DNA of 64,000 bases from NCBI RefSeq assembly GCF_023370075.1, contig NZ_CP097149.1, forward strand, positions 1,267,501 to 1,331,500, given 5' to 3'. Source of the DNA: Deinococcus sp. QL22. GTDB taxonomy: Bacteria > Deinococcota > Deinococci > Deinococcales > Deinococcaceae. A model generated the notes under the pieces. It worked only from the letters and a program-made list of their open reading frames with translations, was not told the origin of the DNA and made no database searches. Position numbers and translations under genes: made by a program. Shown in pieces: positions 31,849 to 42,695 of this stretch. The first letter of the stretch is position 1. Every line of letters begins with the position of its first letter.

Positions 31849-32190
31849 GGGTGTCCTCTGAAATAGGGGGTGTGGTGGAGCTGAAGTATGGGTGCGGAAA
31901 CGATCTGCTGACAACTGGTGCTGAACAACTGCGCCAAAAGCGCCCGTGCTGCGGACCTACCCGGCTGTGGTGCTTCCCTGAACTAGGGATTCACAGCGCC
32001 GGGCCGCCTGCCGTGCCGCCATCCTATCAGGCGGCCTCCGCACGGGCACGGCAACTTGTCCCACTCCGGCTTTAGACACGCCTTTAGACAAGGGTGAGCC
32101 AACAGGGGCAAACCAGCCTTGCTCCCCAACGAACGCCTCCAACCAACACCCCCGGTGAGTATCTTGCTCACTTTGCTCAGGCGGGGGTGA
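31849..32190. other. Non-coding stretch before the glmS leader
   Basis: No gene is apparent. It contains short TTTAGACA motifs (near 32075 and 32088) of the kind found at many gene ends here. The FmdB-like gene starts leftward from it and the glmS transcript rightward. No promoter for the FmdB-htrA operon could be pinned down. Confidence 0.5.
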
Positions 32191-32196
32191 TACACT
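32188..32196 (+). promoter_or_regulatory. Promoter of the glmS ribozyme-glmS transcript
   Basis: TGATACACT provides an extended -10 (TGN TACACT, -10 at 32191-32196). Transcription would start around 32203, about 40 nt upstream of the ribozyme cleavage site. No good -35 is visible at 17 nt. Confidence 0.6.
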
Positions 32197-32244
32197 GCGG
32201 GGCAGACTTATGGTGTCGGGTCTACACGAAGGAACAACAGGGCA

Positions 32245-32416
32245 GCGCAAGGCCCCGCCGCCGGGCAAGACTGGCAGACGGGGAAACGAGGTGAGGGTCA
32301 GCGAGCATTCTGCGGATGCCCTCAGGCGAGCATGAGCGCCTACCCGCCGTACCACTTGGTACGGGAAGGCCGGACGATAACCCCCACGGCAACGTAGGCA
32401 TAAGGTCTAGCCGTCA
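32245..32416 (+). promoter_or_regulatory. glmS self-cleaving ribozyme (riboswitch)
   Basis: The leader of glmS matches the glmS ribozyme layout. It starts GCGC after the predicted cleavage point between A32244 and G32245. P2 forms from CCCCG and CGGGG, followed by the conserved ACGAGG, then the core GGGTCAGCGAG...CTGCGGATGCCC, and a 3' pseudoknot region ending near CATAAGGTCTAGCCG. The ribozyme uses glucosamine-6-phosphate as cofactor to cleave its own mRNA and lower GlmS synthesis. The 3' boundary is approximate; the identification rests on motif order, not a covariance search. Confidence 0.85.
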
Positions 32417-32476
32417 TGCAAACAAACTAAAACAGACACCCCCACCAGCTTTCTGGCCGTGTGGGACGGAGTGCTT

Positions 32477-34297
32477 ATGTGTGGAATCGTAGGGTATATC
32501 GGCAGTCGGCAGGCGCAGGACGTTCTCATTTCGGGCCTCGCCAAGTTGGAATACCGCGGCTATGACAGCGCGGGCGTGGCTATTCGCAACGGCACGCACA
32601 TTGAGGTCAAGAAGAAGGCGGGCAAACTGGCCAACCTGAGTACGCTGCTGGAAGGCAAGCCGCTGGAAGGCACGCTGGGCATCGGCCACACGCGCTGGGC
32701 CACGCACGGCCTGCCCAACGACACCAACGCGCACCCGCACGCCACCGAAGACGGGCGTATCGTGATCATTCACAACGGAATCATTGAGAATTACCTGACC
32801 CTGAAAGCGGGCCTAATGGAGCGCGGCCACAGCTTTAAGAGCGAAACCGACAGCGAAGTGCTGGCCCACCTGATCGAAGAAGCCTACTCCGGCGACCTGT
32901 ACGAAGCGGTTCGGGCCGCGCTGGGACAGGTGCGCGGCGCTTACGGCATCGTGGTGACACACGTGGATCACCGCGAAATCGTGGCGGCCCGCACGGTCAG
33001 CCCGTTGGTCATGGGCGTGGGCGAGGGCGAGATGTTCCTGGCGTCCGACGTGCCCGCGCTGCTGTCCTACACGCGCAAGATGGTCTTCCTGCACGACGGC
33101 GATATGGTGGTGCTGCACGACGACGGCTTCCGCATTACCGACCTGGCCGGAAACACCGTTGTGCGCGACATCGAGCATATCGATTGGGACGCCGAAGCTG
33201 CCGAGAAGGGCGGCTACGACACGTACATGCTCAAGGAAATCTACGAGCAGCCCACTGCCCTGACCAACACCCTCATTGGCCGCCTGCACGACGAAACGGG
33301 CGAGGTGAATCTGGACATCAACCTTGATCCGGCCAGCTTCAAGCGCATCAGTATTATCGCGTGTGGTACGGCCTATTACGCCGGACTGGTGGGCGAATAC
33401 CTGATCGAGCAACTGGCCCGGATTCCGGTAGAAGTGGACGTGGCGAGCGAGTACCGTTACCGCTCGCCGCTGGTCAGCGAGAACACCCTGGCGATTGTGG
33501 TATCTCAATCGGGCGAGACGATTGACACGCTGGAAGCCCTGCGCGAAGCCAAGAAGCACGGCGCGAAAACCCTCGGCGTCATCAATGCCAAGGGCAGCTC
33601 CATGACCCGTGAACTGGACGACACGCTGTACATCCATGCCGGCCCCGAAATCGGCGTGGCGAGTACCAAGGCGTACACGGCGCAGGTGTCGGCCATGCTG
33701 ATGCTGGCGCTCTGGCTGGCCCGCGCCCGCAACACCCTGACCGACGAAAAAGCCAAAGAACTGCTGCATGCCGCTCGCGAACTGCCGCGTCTGGTGGAAG
33801 AAGCGTTGGCCCCGGATCGCGTCGAAGCCATCAAGAAAGTGGCCGAGAAATACGCCCACGCCCGCGATTACCTGTTCCTCGGGCGTGGCGTGAATGCCCC
33901 CACCGCCCTTGAGGGTGCGCTGAAGCTGAAGGAAATCAGCTACATCCACGCCGAAGGCTACGCAGCGGGCGAGATGAAGCACGGCCCGATTGCCCTGATC
34001 GACGAGAATCTGCCTGTGGTGGTCATCGCCACCGAGAGCTTCCTGCTGGAGAAAACCATCAGCAACTTGCAGGAAGTGCGGGCGCGGGCGGGCAAAGTCA
34101 TTGCCCTGCTGAGCGACGGCGACACCGCCAATGCCGTACACGCCGACGACGTGCTGTACGTGCCCCGCGCACACGAGATGGTCAGCCCGATTGTGAACGT
34201 GATCGCGCTGCAATTGCTGAGCTACTTCACAGCAACAGCACTTGGTAAGGACGTGGATAAGCCCCGCAACCTCGCCAAGAGTGTGACGGTTGAATAA
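32477..34297 (+). CDS. glmS: Glutamine-fructose-6-phosphate aminotransferase
   Basis: A 606-residue enzyme making glucosamine-6-phosphate for peptidoglycan. The N-terminal Ntn glutaminase begins MCGIVGYIGS, so Cys2 becomes the nucleophile after Met removal. Two SIS sugar-isomerase domains follow (ACGTAYYAGLVGEYLIEQ; SQSGETIDTLEALR; and a second from about residue 455). GGAG lies 5 nt before the ATG. Expression is expected to be governed by the ribozyme in its leader, a product feedback loop. Confidence 0.97.
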   Translation: MCGIVGYIGSRQAQDVLISGLAKLEYRGYDSAGVAIRNGTHIEVKKKAGKLANLSTLLEGKPLEGTLGIGHTRWATHGLPNDTNAHPHATEDGRIVIIHNGIIENYLTLKAGLMERGHSFKSETDSEVLAHLIEEAYSGDLYEAVRAALGQVRGAYGIVVTHVDHREIVAARTVSPLVMGVGEGEMFLASDVPALLSYTRKMVFLHDGDMVVLHDDGFRITDLAGNTVVRDIEHIDWDAEAAEKGGYDTYMLKEIYEQPTALTNTLIGRLHDETGEVNLDINLDPASFKRISIIACGTAYYAGLVGEYLIEQLARIPVEVDVASEYRYRSPLVSENTLAIVVSQSGETIDTLEALREAKKHGAKTLGVINAKGSSMTRELDDTLYIHAGPEIGVASTKAYTAQVSAMLMLALWLARARNTLTDEKAKELLHAARELPRLVEEALAPDRVEAIKKVAEKYAHARDYLFLGRGVNAPTALEGALKLKEISYIHAEGYAAGEMKHGPIALIDENLPVVVIATESFLLEKTISNLQEVRARAGKVIALLSDGDTANAVHADDVLYVPRAHEMVSPIVNVIALQLLSYFTATALGKDVDKPRNLAKSVTVE

Positions 34298-34325
34298 ACA
34301 GATCTAAAAGCTAGACACTAAACAA

Positions 34326-34358
34326 AGCGGCGGAGCTATCAAGTCTCCGCCGCTTTCT
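34326..34358 (+). terminator. Terminator of glmS
   Basis: AGCGGCGGAG and CTCCGCCGCT form a 10-bp perfect stem with a 9-nt loop, followed by TTCTATT, about 30 nt after the glmS stop. It also separates glmS from the convergent GNAT gene. Confidence 0.85.
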
Positions 34359-34375
34359 ATTACTTCAACTTGGAA

Positions 34376-34918
34376 TCAACTTTTCGAAATCAAAGCGTCC
34401 AAGTCGTCCCAGACAACCTTAATTTCGCGCAACTCTCCGCCCGGAATAAGTTCTATCTTCTCCCCTGCCTCGCGTCCACCCAGATGCAGGTAGAAGGCAC
34501 GGGTGGGGTTCACGTCCAGCACCCAGAGGAAGAGGGACTGAAAACCGCGTGCCTGCAATTCTTCTGCCAAAGCAGCGCTGAGGCGGCGGCCGAGGCCCAA
34601 GCCTTTGGCGTGCGGCAGGGCGTATAGGGTATGGAGTTCGGCATCGTAGCCGGGATGCTCGCGGGCCGGGCCACCGGAAACGAAGGCCACCACCTCTCCG
34701 CCAAGTTCAGCTACCAACGTGACGTGATCGGGACTGCCTACATGCCGTTCCCAAAAAGTACGGCGGCGTTCCTGTGCGGCGATATTGGTCATGCCTGCCA
34801 AAAAATCTGCGGGCATGAGTCCGGCGTAGGTGTCTTGCCAACTGCTGACGTGTACCCAAGCCGAAGCGGACGCATCGGCAGGGATTGCCCACCGGATGCG
34901 TCCGTCTTTCGTGCTCAC
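34376..34918 (-). CDS. GNAT-family N-acetyltransferase
   Basis: A 180-residue single-domain acetyltransferase. The N-terminal AWVHVSSWQDTYAGLMPADFL block and the CoA loop KGLGLGRRLSAALAEEL, then LWVLDVNPTRAFYLHLGG, are typical of RimI-like or phosphinothricin-type GNATs. Its ATG begins 3 nt after the stop of the Crp-family gene, so the two form an operon. Substrate unknown. Confidence 0.87.
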   Translation of the reverse strand: MSTKDGRIRWAIPADASASAWVHVSSWQDTYAGLMPADFLAGMTNIAAQERRRTFWERHVGSPDHVTLVAELGGEVVAFVSGGPAREHPGYDAELHTLYALPHAKGLGLGRRLSAALAEELQARGFQSLFLWVLDVNPTRAFYLHLGGREAGEKIELIPGGELREIKVVWDDLDALISKS

Positions 34919-34921
34919 AAC

Positions 34922-35617
34922 TCAGTTGCTTTGTTCGAGGTACCGTTTCAGGGCTTCCATCCTGACGATGATCGGAGTTCTAGCCCGCATAATCGCGCCT
35001 TCCTGCTTGAGTTTACCGAGGCTATGGCTGACGGTTTCGCGGGTGGCCCCGACCATGCGGGCAATGTCTTCCTGGTTCAACTTGAGGGCCAGTTCCACGC
35101 CCTGTGCGTGTGGGCGACCAAATTCGCGGGCCAAGCGGTACAGCAGGCTCGCCACACGCTCAGGGGCGCTGTAGGCACTCACGGCAGCCGTCCAGCTTTG
35201 GGCTTCAAACAAGCGGGCAGCCATCAGGCGAATCAGCTTCATGGCAAGTTCGGGCTTGCTGTTCAGCAGCTTTTGCAGTTCACCGCGCGGCAGCACGATC
35301 AGGGTGGTGCGCTCTAGGGCTTCGGCCTGTGTGGGGCGGCGTTCATCGGCTTGCAACAACAATTCCCCAAAGGTGTCGTGTTGCCCAATAACGCTGAGAA
35401 TGGCCTCCTTGCCGTTCGGAAACAGCTTGCTGATTTTCACGAGGCCGCTGCGAACGAAATACAGCGCGTCGGAAGGGTCGTCCATGCGGTAAATCACTTC
35501 ACCCGGCTGATAAGAACGGTAGGGCGTCGTGGCAGCCACGCGCTCCAGTTCGGTCAGCTCAAGATCAGCAAACAGCTCGGTGCGCTTGAGGTGCCAAACA
35601 AGGCTTGGGTAGTTCAT
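34922..35617 (-). CDS. Crp/Fnr-family transcriptional regulator
   Basis: A 231-residue regulator with an N-terminal cyclic-nucleotide-binding barrel (GEVIYRMDDPSDALYFVRSG; phosphate-binding-cassette-like FGELLLQADERRPTQAEALE with Glu and Arg in place) and a C-terminal HTH (LNQEDIARMVGATRETVSHS). cAMP binding is plausible, and a class III cyclase is encoded at 11 kb. No Fnr-type cysteine cluster is present. The start could be ATG 35632, five codons upstream. Four Crp-like proteins are known in D. radiodurans; I cannot say which one this matches. Confidence 0.88.
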   Translation of the reverse strand: MNYPSLVWHLKRTELFADLELTELERVAATTPYRSYQPGEVIYRMDDPSDALYFVRSGLVKISKLFPNGKEAILSVIGQHDTFGELLLQADERRPTQAEALERTTLIVLPRGELQKLLNSKPELAMKLIRLMAARLFEAQSWTAAVSAYSAPERVASLLYRLAREFGRPHAQGVELALKLNQEDIARMVGATRETVSHSLGKLKQEGAIMRARTPIIVRMEALKRYLEQSN

Positions 35618-35929
35618 GATCTTTAACAACATACCCGAAATACAGACAGGGAACGCAGACAGACTAGCCGGGACAGATGGCCCCCGCCCCCGACAGATGA
35701 ATTTCCGCGTGATTCGACTGTTTTTAGCCTGAAGGTAAATCTCCGCTCTAGGTTTGATGAGGGACTTGCAGCGCTGTTCCCGGCCTAGAGACACGTCGGG
35801 ACACCCCCAGCCTGGTTTGTCAGCAGGGTTGAATCACATGACAACGTCGCCAAAAAGTTTTAGACTGAGTTCAATCAACAATGCCGGGTTGCGTCCCTTC
35901 GTCGGGCGAACCCCTGCGAGGAGTGTTTT

Positions 35930-37765
<1,836 letters not shown>

Positions 37766-37786
37766 GCGTTAGCTCTTTTCTTCATG

Positions 37787-37818
37787 GCGCTCCTGCTGAG
37801 AGGTGGGAGCGCTTTTTT
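37787..37818 (+). terminator. Terminator of the acyl-CoA dehydrogenase gene
   Basis: GCGCTCC (37787-37793) pairs with GGAGCGC (37806-37812), followed by six T residues. Confidence 0.9.
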
Positions 37819-38042
37819 GGGTTGCTTGGGGAGAAGCGGCGAATTGGCCTAATGGTCTAAGGAAGGGCGGAAAGGCAAACGCTGGCGTTCACTTGTACCC
37901 TTGAGGAGGCGCAGGCCACCCAGCAACCGAACCCGCCCCAACACCTTAGACCTAGCTCCCCAGATCCCCGTTCACCCCTAAACTCCGGGTGTATCCCCCA
38001 CTTCCCCGCAACCCCTCTCGCATTTCCGGCGTATAAGAATGT

Positions 38043-38801
38043 ATGAGTCAGCCTGTGCGCCCAGAAAAAGTCATCGTGACCCAGAACATTGGGGCGCGTG
38101 CCCCCATTACGGCGGGGCAAATCGCGCTGTACACGGGCGGCGGCGTGTTGGCGGTGGCCGCCTTGGGGGGCGCGGCGGTAGCGGTGGCGGGCGTGGCCCT
38201 GACCACCGTGACCATCGCGGCCCTGATGGTGGCGGTACTGGCCGTGATTTTCCTGATGCCTGCACTGCTGATGGGCCTCAACGCCGCCCGGATCAAGGCC
38301 AAAGAAGGGGTCGCGCGGGCCATGCCCCTGGAAACCCTGATCTTGCAGCGCGGGCAATTTGAGAATCTGATCCTGGCAAAAGGCAGGCAACTCTCGGAAG
38401 CCAACGGGCATCTGGCCGACTTTGAGCGCCTGATCAATGCCAACCGCGCCGACATGGACGCCGCAGATGTGGCCCGCTGGGAAGGCGACCTGAGCATGAG
38501 CCGGGAAGCCTTTGGCCGCGCCCAGACACATTTGGACGACCTCCGGGCCGATTTGGTGGCCTTTGACCGTCAGATCAAGAAAGCCCGCATAGACACGCAG
38601 TTGGCGCAGGCCAAGGGCAATGTGGCCTCGGCGCTTCAGCAGGCCAACCTGAGTGCCGAAGACCAGCACGTAACCGAAAGCGCCCTGAGCGAGATTGCCC
38701 GACGCGCCGGACGCAACGCCGAACTGCTGGATCAGGCGTTGGCGAGTGGGGAACGGACTGCACGGCCCAGTGCCGACCAACACAACGGCGGTAGCGCATG
38801 A
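38043..38801 (+). CDS. Membrane protein with coiled-coil domain, hypothetical
   Basis: A 252-residue protein. Residues about 22-80 hold two Ala/Val/Gly-rich membrane helices (ITAGQIALYTGGGVLAVAAL; VTIAALMVAVLAVIFLMPAL). The remaining 170 residues are charged and helical, a coiled coil recalling PspA-like envelope proteins without a clear match. It is first of three tightly packed genes (ATGA overlap with the next). TATAAG lies 5 nt before the ATG. Function unknown; an envelope role is inferred from topology and neighbours. Confidence 0.68.
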   Translation: MSQPVRPEKVIVTQNIGARAPITAGQIALYTGGGVLAVAALGGAAVAVAGVALTTVTIAALMVAVLAVIFLMPALLMGLNAARIKAKEGVARAMPLETLILQRGQFENLILAKGRQLSEANGHLADFERLINANRADMDAADVARWEGDLSMSREAFGRAQTHLDDLRADLVAFDRQIKKARIDTQLAQAKGNVASALQQANLSAEDQHVTESALSEIARRAGRNAELLDQALASGERTARPSADQHNGGSA

Positions 38802-38992
38802 GCCGCAGCCGGGTCATAGGCGGCCTGCTCGCCCTGATTCTGCTGGCCTGCGGCGCAGTAATTTTTCTGGATCAGAACGGGGCGTTTGGAACCACGTCGC
38901 AGTCGGTCACGACCCCTTCACCCATTACGCCAGACGCACCTGCCCCCCTGCCCGACACGTCTACCTCGGACGGTTACGGCGAACTGAAATGA
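38798..38992 (+). CDS. Small single-pass membrane protein with Thr/Pro tail
   Basis: A 64-residue protein with one N-terminal hydrophobic segment (VIGGLLALILLACGAVIFL) and a Ser/Thr/Pro-rich outside tail. LLACG resembles a lipobox (LAC-G), so it may be a lipoprotein; the short n-region SRSR fits either reading. It overlaps the upstream stop by 4 nt and precedes the TAXI gene by 28 nt. Confidence 0.6.
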   Translation: MSRSRVIGGLLALILLACGAVIFLDQNGAFGTTSQSVTTPSPITPDAPAPLPDTSTSDGYGELK

Positions 38993-39020
38993 CCTTCCCT
39001 TTGCCCCTCTTGGAGACCCC

Positions 39021-39902
39021 ATGAAACGCACCCTATTGACCTCACTCTTGCTGACCCTGCCTGCGGCTCAGGCCGCCGCCCCGCCCACCCTGAATGTCGC
39101 TACAGGCAGTCCCACCGGAACCTACAGCGCCATGTTCAAAAACGTGGGCCTCGTGTGCACCCAGAGCGCCTATCTGCGCGAGCGCGGCACCAGCGGCAGC
39201 CTGGAAAACATAGACCTGCTGCTGAACAACGAAGTTTCCTTGGCCTTCGTGCAAAGCGATGTGCTCAAGGCCCGCCAGCAAATTGACCAAGACGCGCGTG
39301 TAGAAGGCATTCGCACCCTGCTGCCGCTGCACCGCGAGGAACTTCATCTGCTCGCCAAGCCGCCCACCTCCAGCAAGAATATTTTTGGGCGCGTGACCGT
39401 GACCGGAATCCAGACCTTTGCCGACCTGAAGGGCAAACGGGTGGGCGCGTGGGGCGGCAGTATCGTGACCGCCAAAGTGGTGAGCGCCATGACCGGGGTG
39501 CCCTACCAGATCGTGACCATGAAGGATCAGCCCAGCGCCATTGCCGCCCTGAATGCCGGACAGGTAGACGCCGTGCTGGCCGTCGTGGGGCAGCCTGCCA
39601 CCTGGGTCAAGGGCCTCAGCGGGCTGAACATGGTGCCGGTGCCCAGCAACGCCAAACTGTCGGCCATCTACGCGCCTGCCAAGCTGTTTTATCCAAATCT
39701 GTCGGCCCAGAGCGTGTCTACCATTTCGGTGCAAAGCGTACTGGCGACCCGCGACTTTAAGACCGCAGACAAAAAGCAGTTGCTGCTGGACTACCAGAAA
39801 TGCGCCATGAACAAGCTGGTGAACTTGCAGGAAGACGAGGGAATGCACCCCAAATGGCAGGAGGTGAATTTTAAAACTTGGCCTTGGCCGCAGTACAAGT
39901 GA
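39021..39902 (+). CDS. TAXI-family solute-binding protein
   Basis: A 293-residue exported protein with a signal peptide (MKRTLLTSLLLTLPAAQA, cleavage near residue 19) and the TAXI/NMT1-like fold: LNVATGSPTGTYSAMFK, GTSGSLENIDLLLNNEVSLAF, FADLKGKRVGAWGGSI and AIAALNAGQVDAVLAVVGQP. TAXI proteins feed TRAP transporters, but no permease gene is adjacent. GGAG lies 5 nt before the ATG. Ligand unknown. Confidence 0.85.
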   Translation: MKRTLLTSLLLTLPAAQAAAPPTLNVATGSPTGTYSAMFKNVGLVCTQSAYLRERGTSGSLENIDLLLNNEVSLAFVQSDVLKARQQIDQDARVEGIRTLLPLHREELHLLAKPPTSSKNIFGRVTVTGIQTFADLKGKRVGAWGGSIVTAKVVSAMTGVPYQIVTMKDQPSAIAALNAGQVDAVLAVVGQPATWVKGLSGLNMVPVPSNAKLSAIYAPAKLFYPNLSAQSVSTISVQSVLATRDFKTADKKQLLLDYQKCAMNKLVNLQEDEGMHPKWQEVNFKTWPWPQYK

Positions 39903-39925
39903 GGGAACGTCTAAAGGTCTGCGGT

Positions 39926-40645
39926 CTAAGGTGCTGGGGCGGGATCTCTTCGAGTGGTTCTCTCTCCCACTTCCGCACCCAAAAACGAGTTCAGGCGGCG
40001 CGATAGGCCTTTCATTTCCCCGCCCGATTCACCCGGCACACCCTCGAAGGCCAACACTGCCAGCGTGCAAGGTTGGCCTTCATTGCTTATCGGTTCGGCG
40101 GCAGCATCGGCTATCAAATTGCTGAGGGCGTGGGCTAGGCGGCCATAGCGTTCAGGTGTGAGGCGCAGGGTCAGAGCGTCCAGATAGGTGGGATACGGCT
40201 CGTCGGCGGGCTTGTTCAACAGGCTGATAGGCGGCGCGGGCGTGAGGTGGTCGCCAAAGCCGAACGTGCCGTCCACATCGCCCTGCATCACACTCCATGA
40301 CCGTTCGTAGGCGTGCAGGAAGGCCGCCGAGAGTTCCTGCATATCCCTGGTTCCGTTGCCCTGTGCGTCTTCGGGTGGCAGCAGGCTGGACGCGATCAGG
40401 AATTCCCGCGCCGCCAGTTGGTAGGCCACTTTGCCTGCCTGACGCTCCAGCCGAATCAATAATCCTAGTGCAGCCAGTTTGCGGGCGTGGTGGTGGGCCA
40501 GATTCGCGGCCATGCCCACCGACGCAGCAATGTCACTGGGAGAATGCGGCGCGAGAAAACGGGCCAGAAAATGATGCTGTTGCCGCAGGGCACGGGCCTG
40601 TGCTGAGTCAGTGATTCGCAGTTGCGTCTGCTGGGCGGCGGTCAT
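39926..40645 (-). CDS. Winged-helix (ArsR-like) transcriptional regulator
   Basis: A 239-residue protein with an N-terminal winged helix (LAPHSPSDIAASVGMAANLA then HHHARKLAALGLL). The C-terminal 150 residues have no recognised ligand domain. It faces the TAXI cluster convergently (24 nt between stops), so a regulatory link to that cluster is possible but unsupported. Confidence 0.75.
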   Translation of the reverse strand: MTAAQQTQLRITDSAQARALRQQHHFLARFLAPHSPSDIAASVGMAANLAHHHARKLAALGLLIRLERQAGKVAYQLAAREFLIASSLLPPEDAQGNGTRDMQELSAAFLHAYERSWSVMQGDVDGTFGFGDHLTPAPPISLLNKPADEPYPTYLDALTLRLTPERYGRLAHALSNLIADAAAEPISNEGQPCTLAVLAFEGVPGESGGEMKGLSRRLNSFLGAEVGERTTRRDPAPAP

Positions 40646-40784
40646 GCATTTAGCGTGGCACAGCAGTTTTCAGCCCGCGCCCCCCGCCGCTGAAAGCCGC
40701 ACCCGAAGCCACATCAAGACATGCTCAAGCCTTTCTGACAGCCCCATCAGACTCCCCTGACCTGTGCGTGCTACTTCTATTTTG

Positions 40785-41660
40785 ATGAAGCGCGTTGCCC
40801 TCCCGTTTGCCCTCCTATGTGCCACTGTTGTTGGCTTACCTGCCGCCGCTGCCCCCGCCAAAGCGGATGTAGAGAAGGCGGCGGTGCGGCTGGCTGGCGT
40901 GCTGGACGGCGTATTGAGGAATTGCCCCACCAGTTTCGCCAAAATCGGTACCAACCTGAAAGCCTGCGTGGGCACAGGCGGCAGCGTGGAAAGCGTGCGG
41001 ATGAAACTGGTGGCCGAGCTGGAGGCCGACCTGTACGGCGTGTGGCGCAGCCGTGACGAGCAGCGCAGCGTGTTTAACTGGCTAAAAACCCCGGCGGGCT
41101 TCGTGTACGTGCGCCTGCAACCCGACCCGGATGGACGCGCCCAGACGCTGGTGTATGTGGATACGCCGCCCAACAGTGCGCCCGCGCCCGCTGCCGCACC
41201 GACCACACCCAGCGCGGTGGCCAAGCCCGCCACCCCGACCACCACCACGTCCGCCAACTCCACCCAAATCGGCGGAGTGACGCTGACCCGGCCCACGCCC
41301 GCCCCGACTCCGACTGCGCCGCCTGCTCCTGCACCAACGCCCCCGGCCCGCACGCCCGCCACCATACCGATACCCAATACGGCGTCACTGGCCCCGCTGC
41401 CCTACACACGTCTGCTGGAACTGCTGCCCAAGCGTATGAACGGCCAAGACGTACTGGCCGCTCAGAACCGCCTGATCACCCTGACCCAGCCCAGCGGCGG
41501 CGGGCGCGGCGACGGCTATTTTGGCCCGGTCACAGCTGCCACCGTGCGGGCGTTTCAGGCGGCCAACGGCCTAGGCGTCACTGGGCAAGTCGACCGCGCC
41601 ACATGGGACGTGCTGTTTTCGGCAGCAGCCAAACCCTTCAAGGCCAGCGCCATTCGGTAA
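40785..41660 (+). CDS. Exported peptidoglycan-binding domain protein
   Basis: A 291-residue protein: signal peptide ([20 protein letters not shown], cleaved near AAA), an N-terminal domain with two Cys ([18 protein letters not shown]) that could form a disulfide, a Pro/Thr/Ala-rich linker (about 130-205) and a C-terminal PG_binding_1 domain ([43 protein letters not shown]). I chose ATG 40785 for the signal peptide; TTG/GTG starts lie upstream. Probably anchored to the cell wall. Confidence 0.82.
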   Translation: MKRVALPFALLCATVVGLPAAAAPAKADVEKAAVRLAGVLDGVLRNCPTSFAKIGTNLKACVGTGGSVESVRMKLVAELEADLYGVWRSRDEQRSVFNWLKTPAGFVYVRLQPDPDGRAQTLVYVDTPPNSAPAPAAAPTTPSAVAKPATPTTTTSANSTQIGGVTLTRPTPAPTPTAPPAPAPTPPARTPATIPIPNTASLAPLPYTRLLELLPKRMNGQDVLAAQNRLITLTQPSGGGRGDGYFGPVTAATVRAFQAANGLGVTGQVDRATWDVLFSAAAKPFKASAIR

Positions 41661-41703
41661 TAGCGTTGTTCGGTAAAGCCTGTCCAGGCCGTATCCTGAG
41701 GGC

Positions 41704-42606
41704 ATGACCGTTGCTCCAGCCTCCGCACCAGTGCCGCTCAACATTCTCAGCATCCAGTCCTGGGTCAGTTACGGACATGTAGGGAATGCCGCCGCCGTGT
41801 TTCCGCTGCAATGCCTGGGGTTCGAGGTCTGGGCGGTGAACACAGTGCAGTTTTCCAACCACACCGGCTATGGAGCGTGGACGGGCGCGGTATTCCCGCC
41901 GGAATTGGTGGCCGAGTTGCTGGACGGCATAGAGGCACGCGGCGCACTGCCGGAATGTCACGCGGTTCTCAGCGGCTACATGGGCAGTGAAGGCACGGTG
42001 GCCGCCGTTGTAGGCGCGGTGCAGCGCGTACGGGCAGCCAATCCAGCCACGCTGTACTGCTGCGACCCCGTGATGGGTGACGTGGGGCGCGGCGTGTTCG
42101 TGCGGCCCGAACTGCCGGTGCTGATCGCGGCTCAGGCCATCCCCGCCGCTGACATCGTGACGCCCAATCAGTTTGAACTGGAACTCCTGACCGGGCAAAC
42201 AATACATACGCTGGAAGACGCCCTGAGTGCCGCACACGCCCTCAGGAGTCGCCTGAAGCCCGGAGGCCCCCAGATCGTGCTGGTGACCAGCCTGACCCGC
42301 AGTGACGCGCCGCAGGACACCATCGAAACCCTGGCGGTCACGGGTGAAGGAGCCTGGCTGTGCCGTACGCCCCTGCTGCCGCTCGATCCGCCTCGCAACG
42401 GCACTGGAGACGCCATTGCCGCGCTGTTTTTGGGGCAGTACATCCGTATGAGCGATGTGGCCGCAGCGCTGAGCCTGTCTATGAGCGCCCTGTACACTCT
42501 GCTGGAGCGCACCCACCAGGCTGGAACCCGCGAAATTCAGTTGGTGGCGGCCCGGAACGATTACGCTGCGCCGGGCCGGGTGTTCGGGGCAGAGCAGGTG
42601 GGCTAG
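41704..42606 (+). CDS. pdxY: Pyridoxal kinase PdxY
   Basis: A 300-residue ribokinase-family enzyme that phosphorylates pyridoxal in the vitamin B6 salvage pathway. Signatures are [23 protein letters not shown] at the start, [35 protein letters not shown] and the anion-hole and catalytic Asp in [20 protein letters not shown] lies 6 nt before the ATG. Confidence 0.93.
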   Translation: MTVAPASAPVPLNILSIQSWVSYGHVGNAAAVFPLQCLGFEVWAVNTVQFSNHTGYGAWTGAVFPPELVAELLDGIEARGALPECHAVLSGYMGSEGTVAAVVGAVQRVRAANPATLYCCDPVMGDVGRGVFVRPELPVLIAAQAIPAADIVTPNQFELELLTGQTIHTLEDALSAAHALRSRLKPGGPQIVLVTSLTRSDAPQDTIETLAVTGEGAWLCRTPLLPLDPPRNGTGDAIAALFLGQYIRMSDVAAALSLSMSALYTLLERTHQAGTREIQLVAARNDYAAPGRVFGAEQVG

Positions 42607-42695
42607 AAATCCGTGGGCCGGATGTAGGCGGAAAATGAAGGGCAGCCTATTCGTGTCCGGTGTACACCATCTGCTAACAGGTTAAGATAGGCGGC

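Noticed and set aside
35795..35929. Crp-type operator (TGAATCACATGACA) upstream of the acyl-CoA dehydrogenase
   Set aside because: Only loosely resembles TGTGA-N6-TCACA; both half-sites are imperfect.
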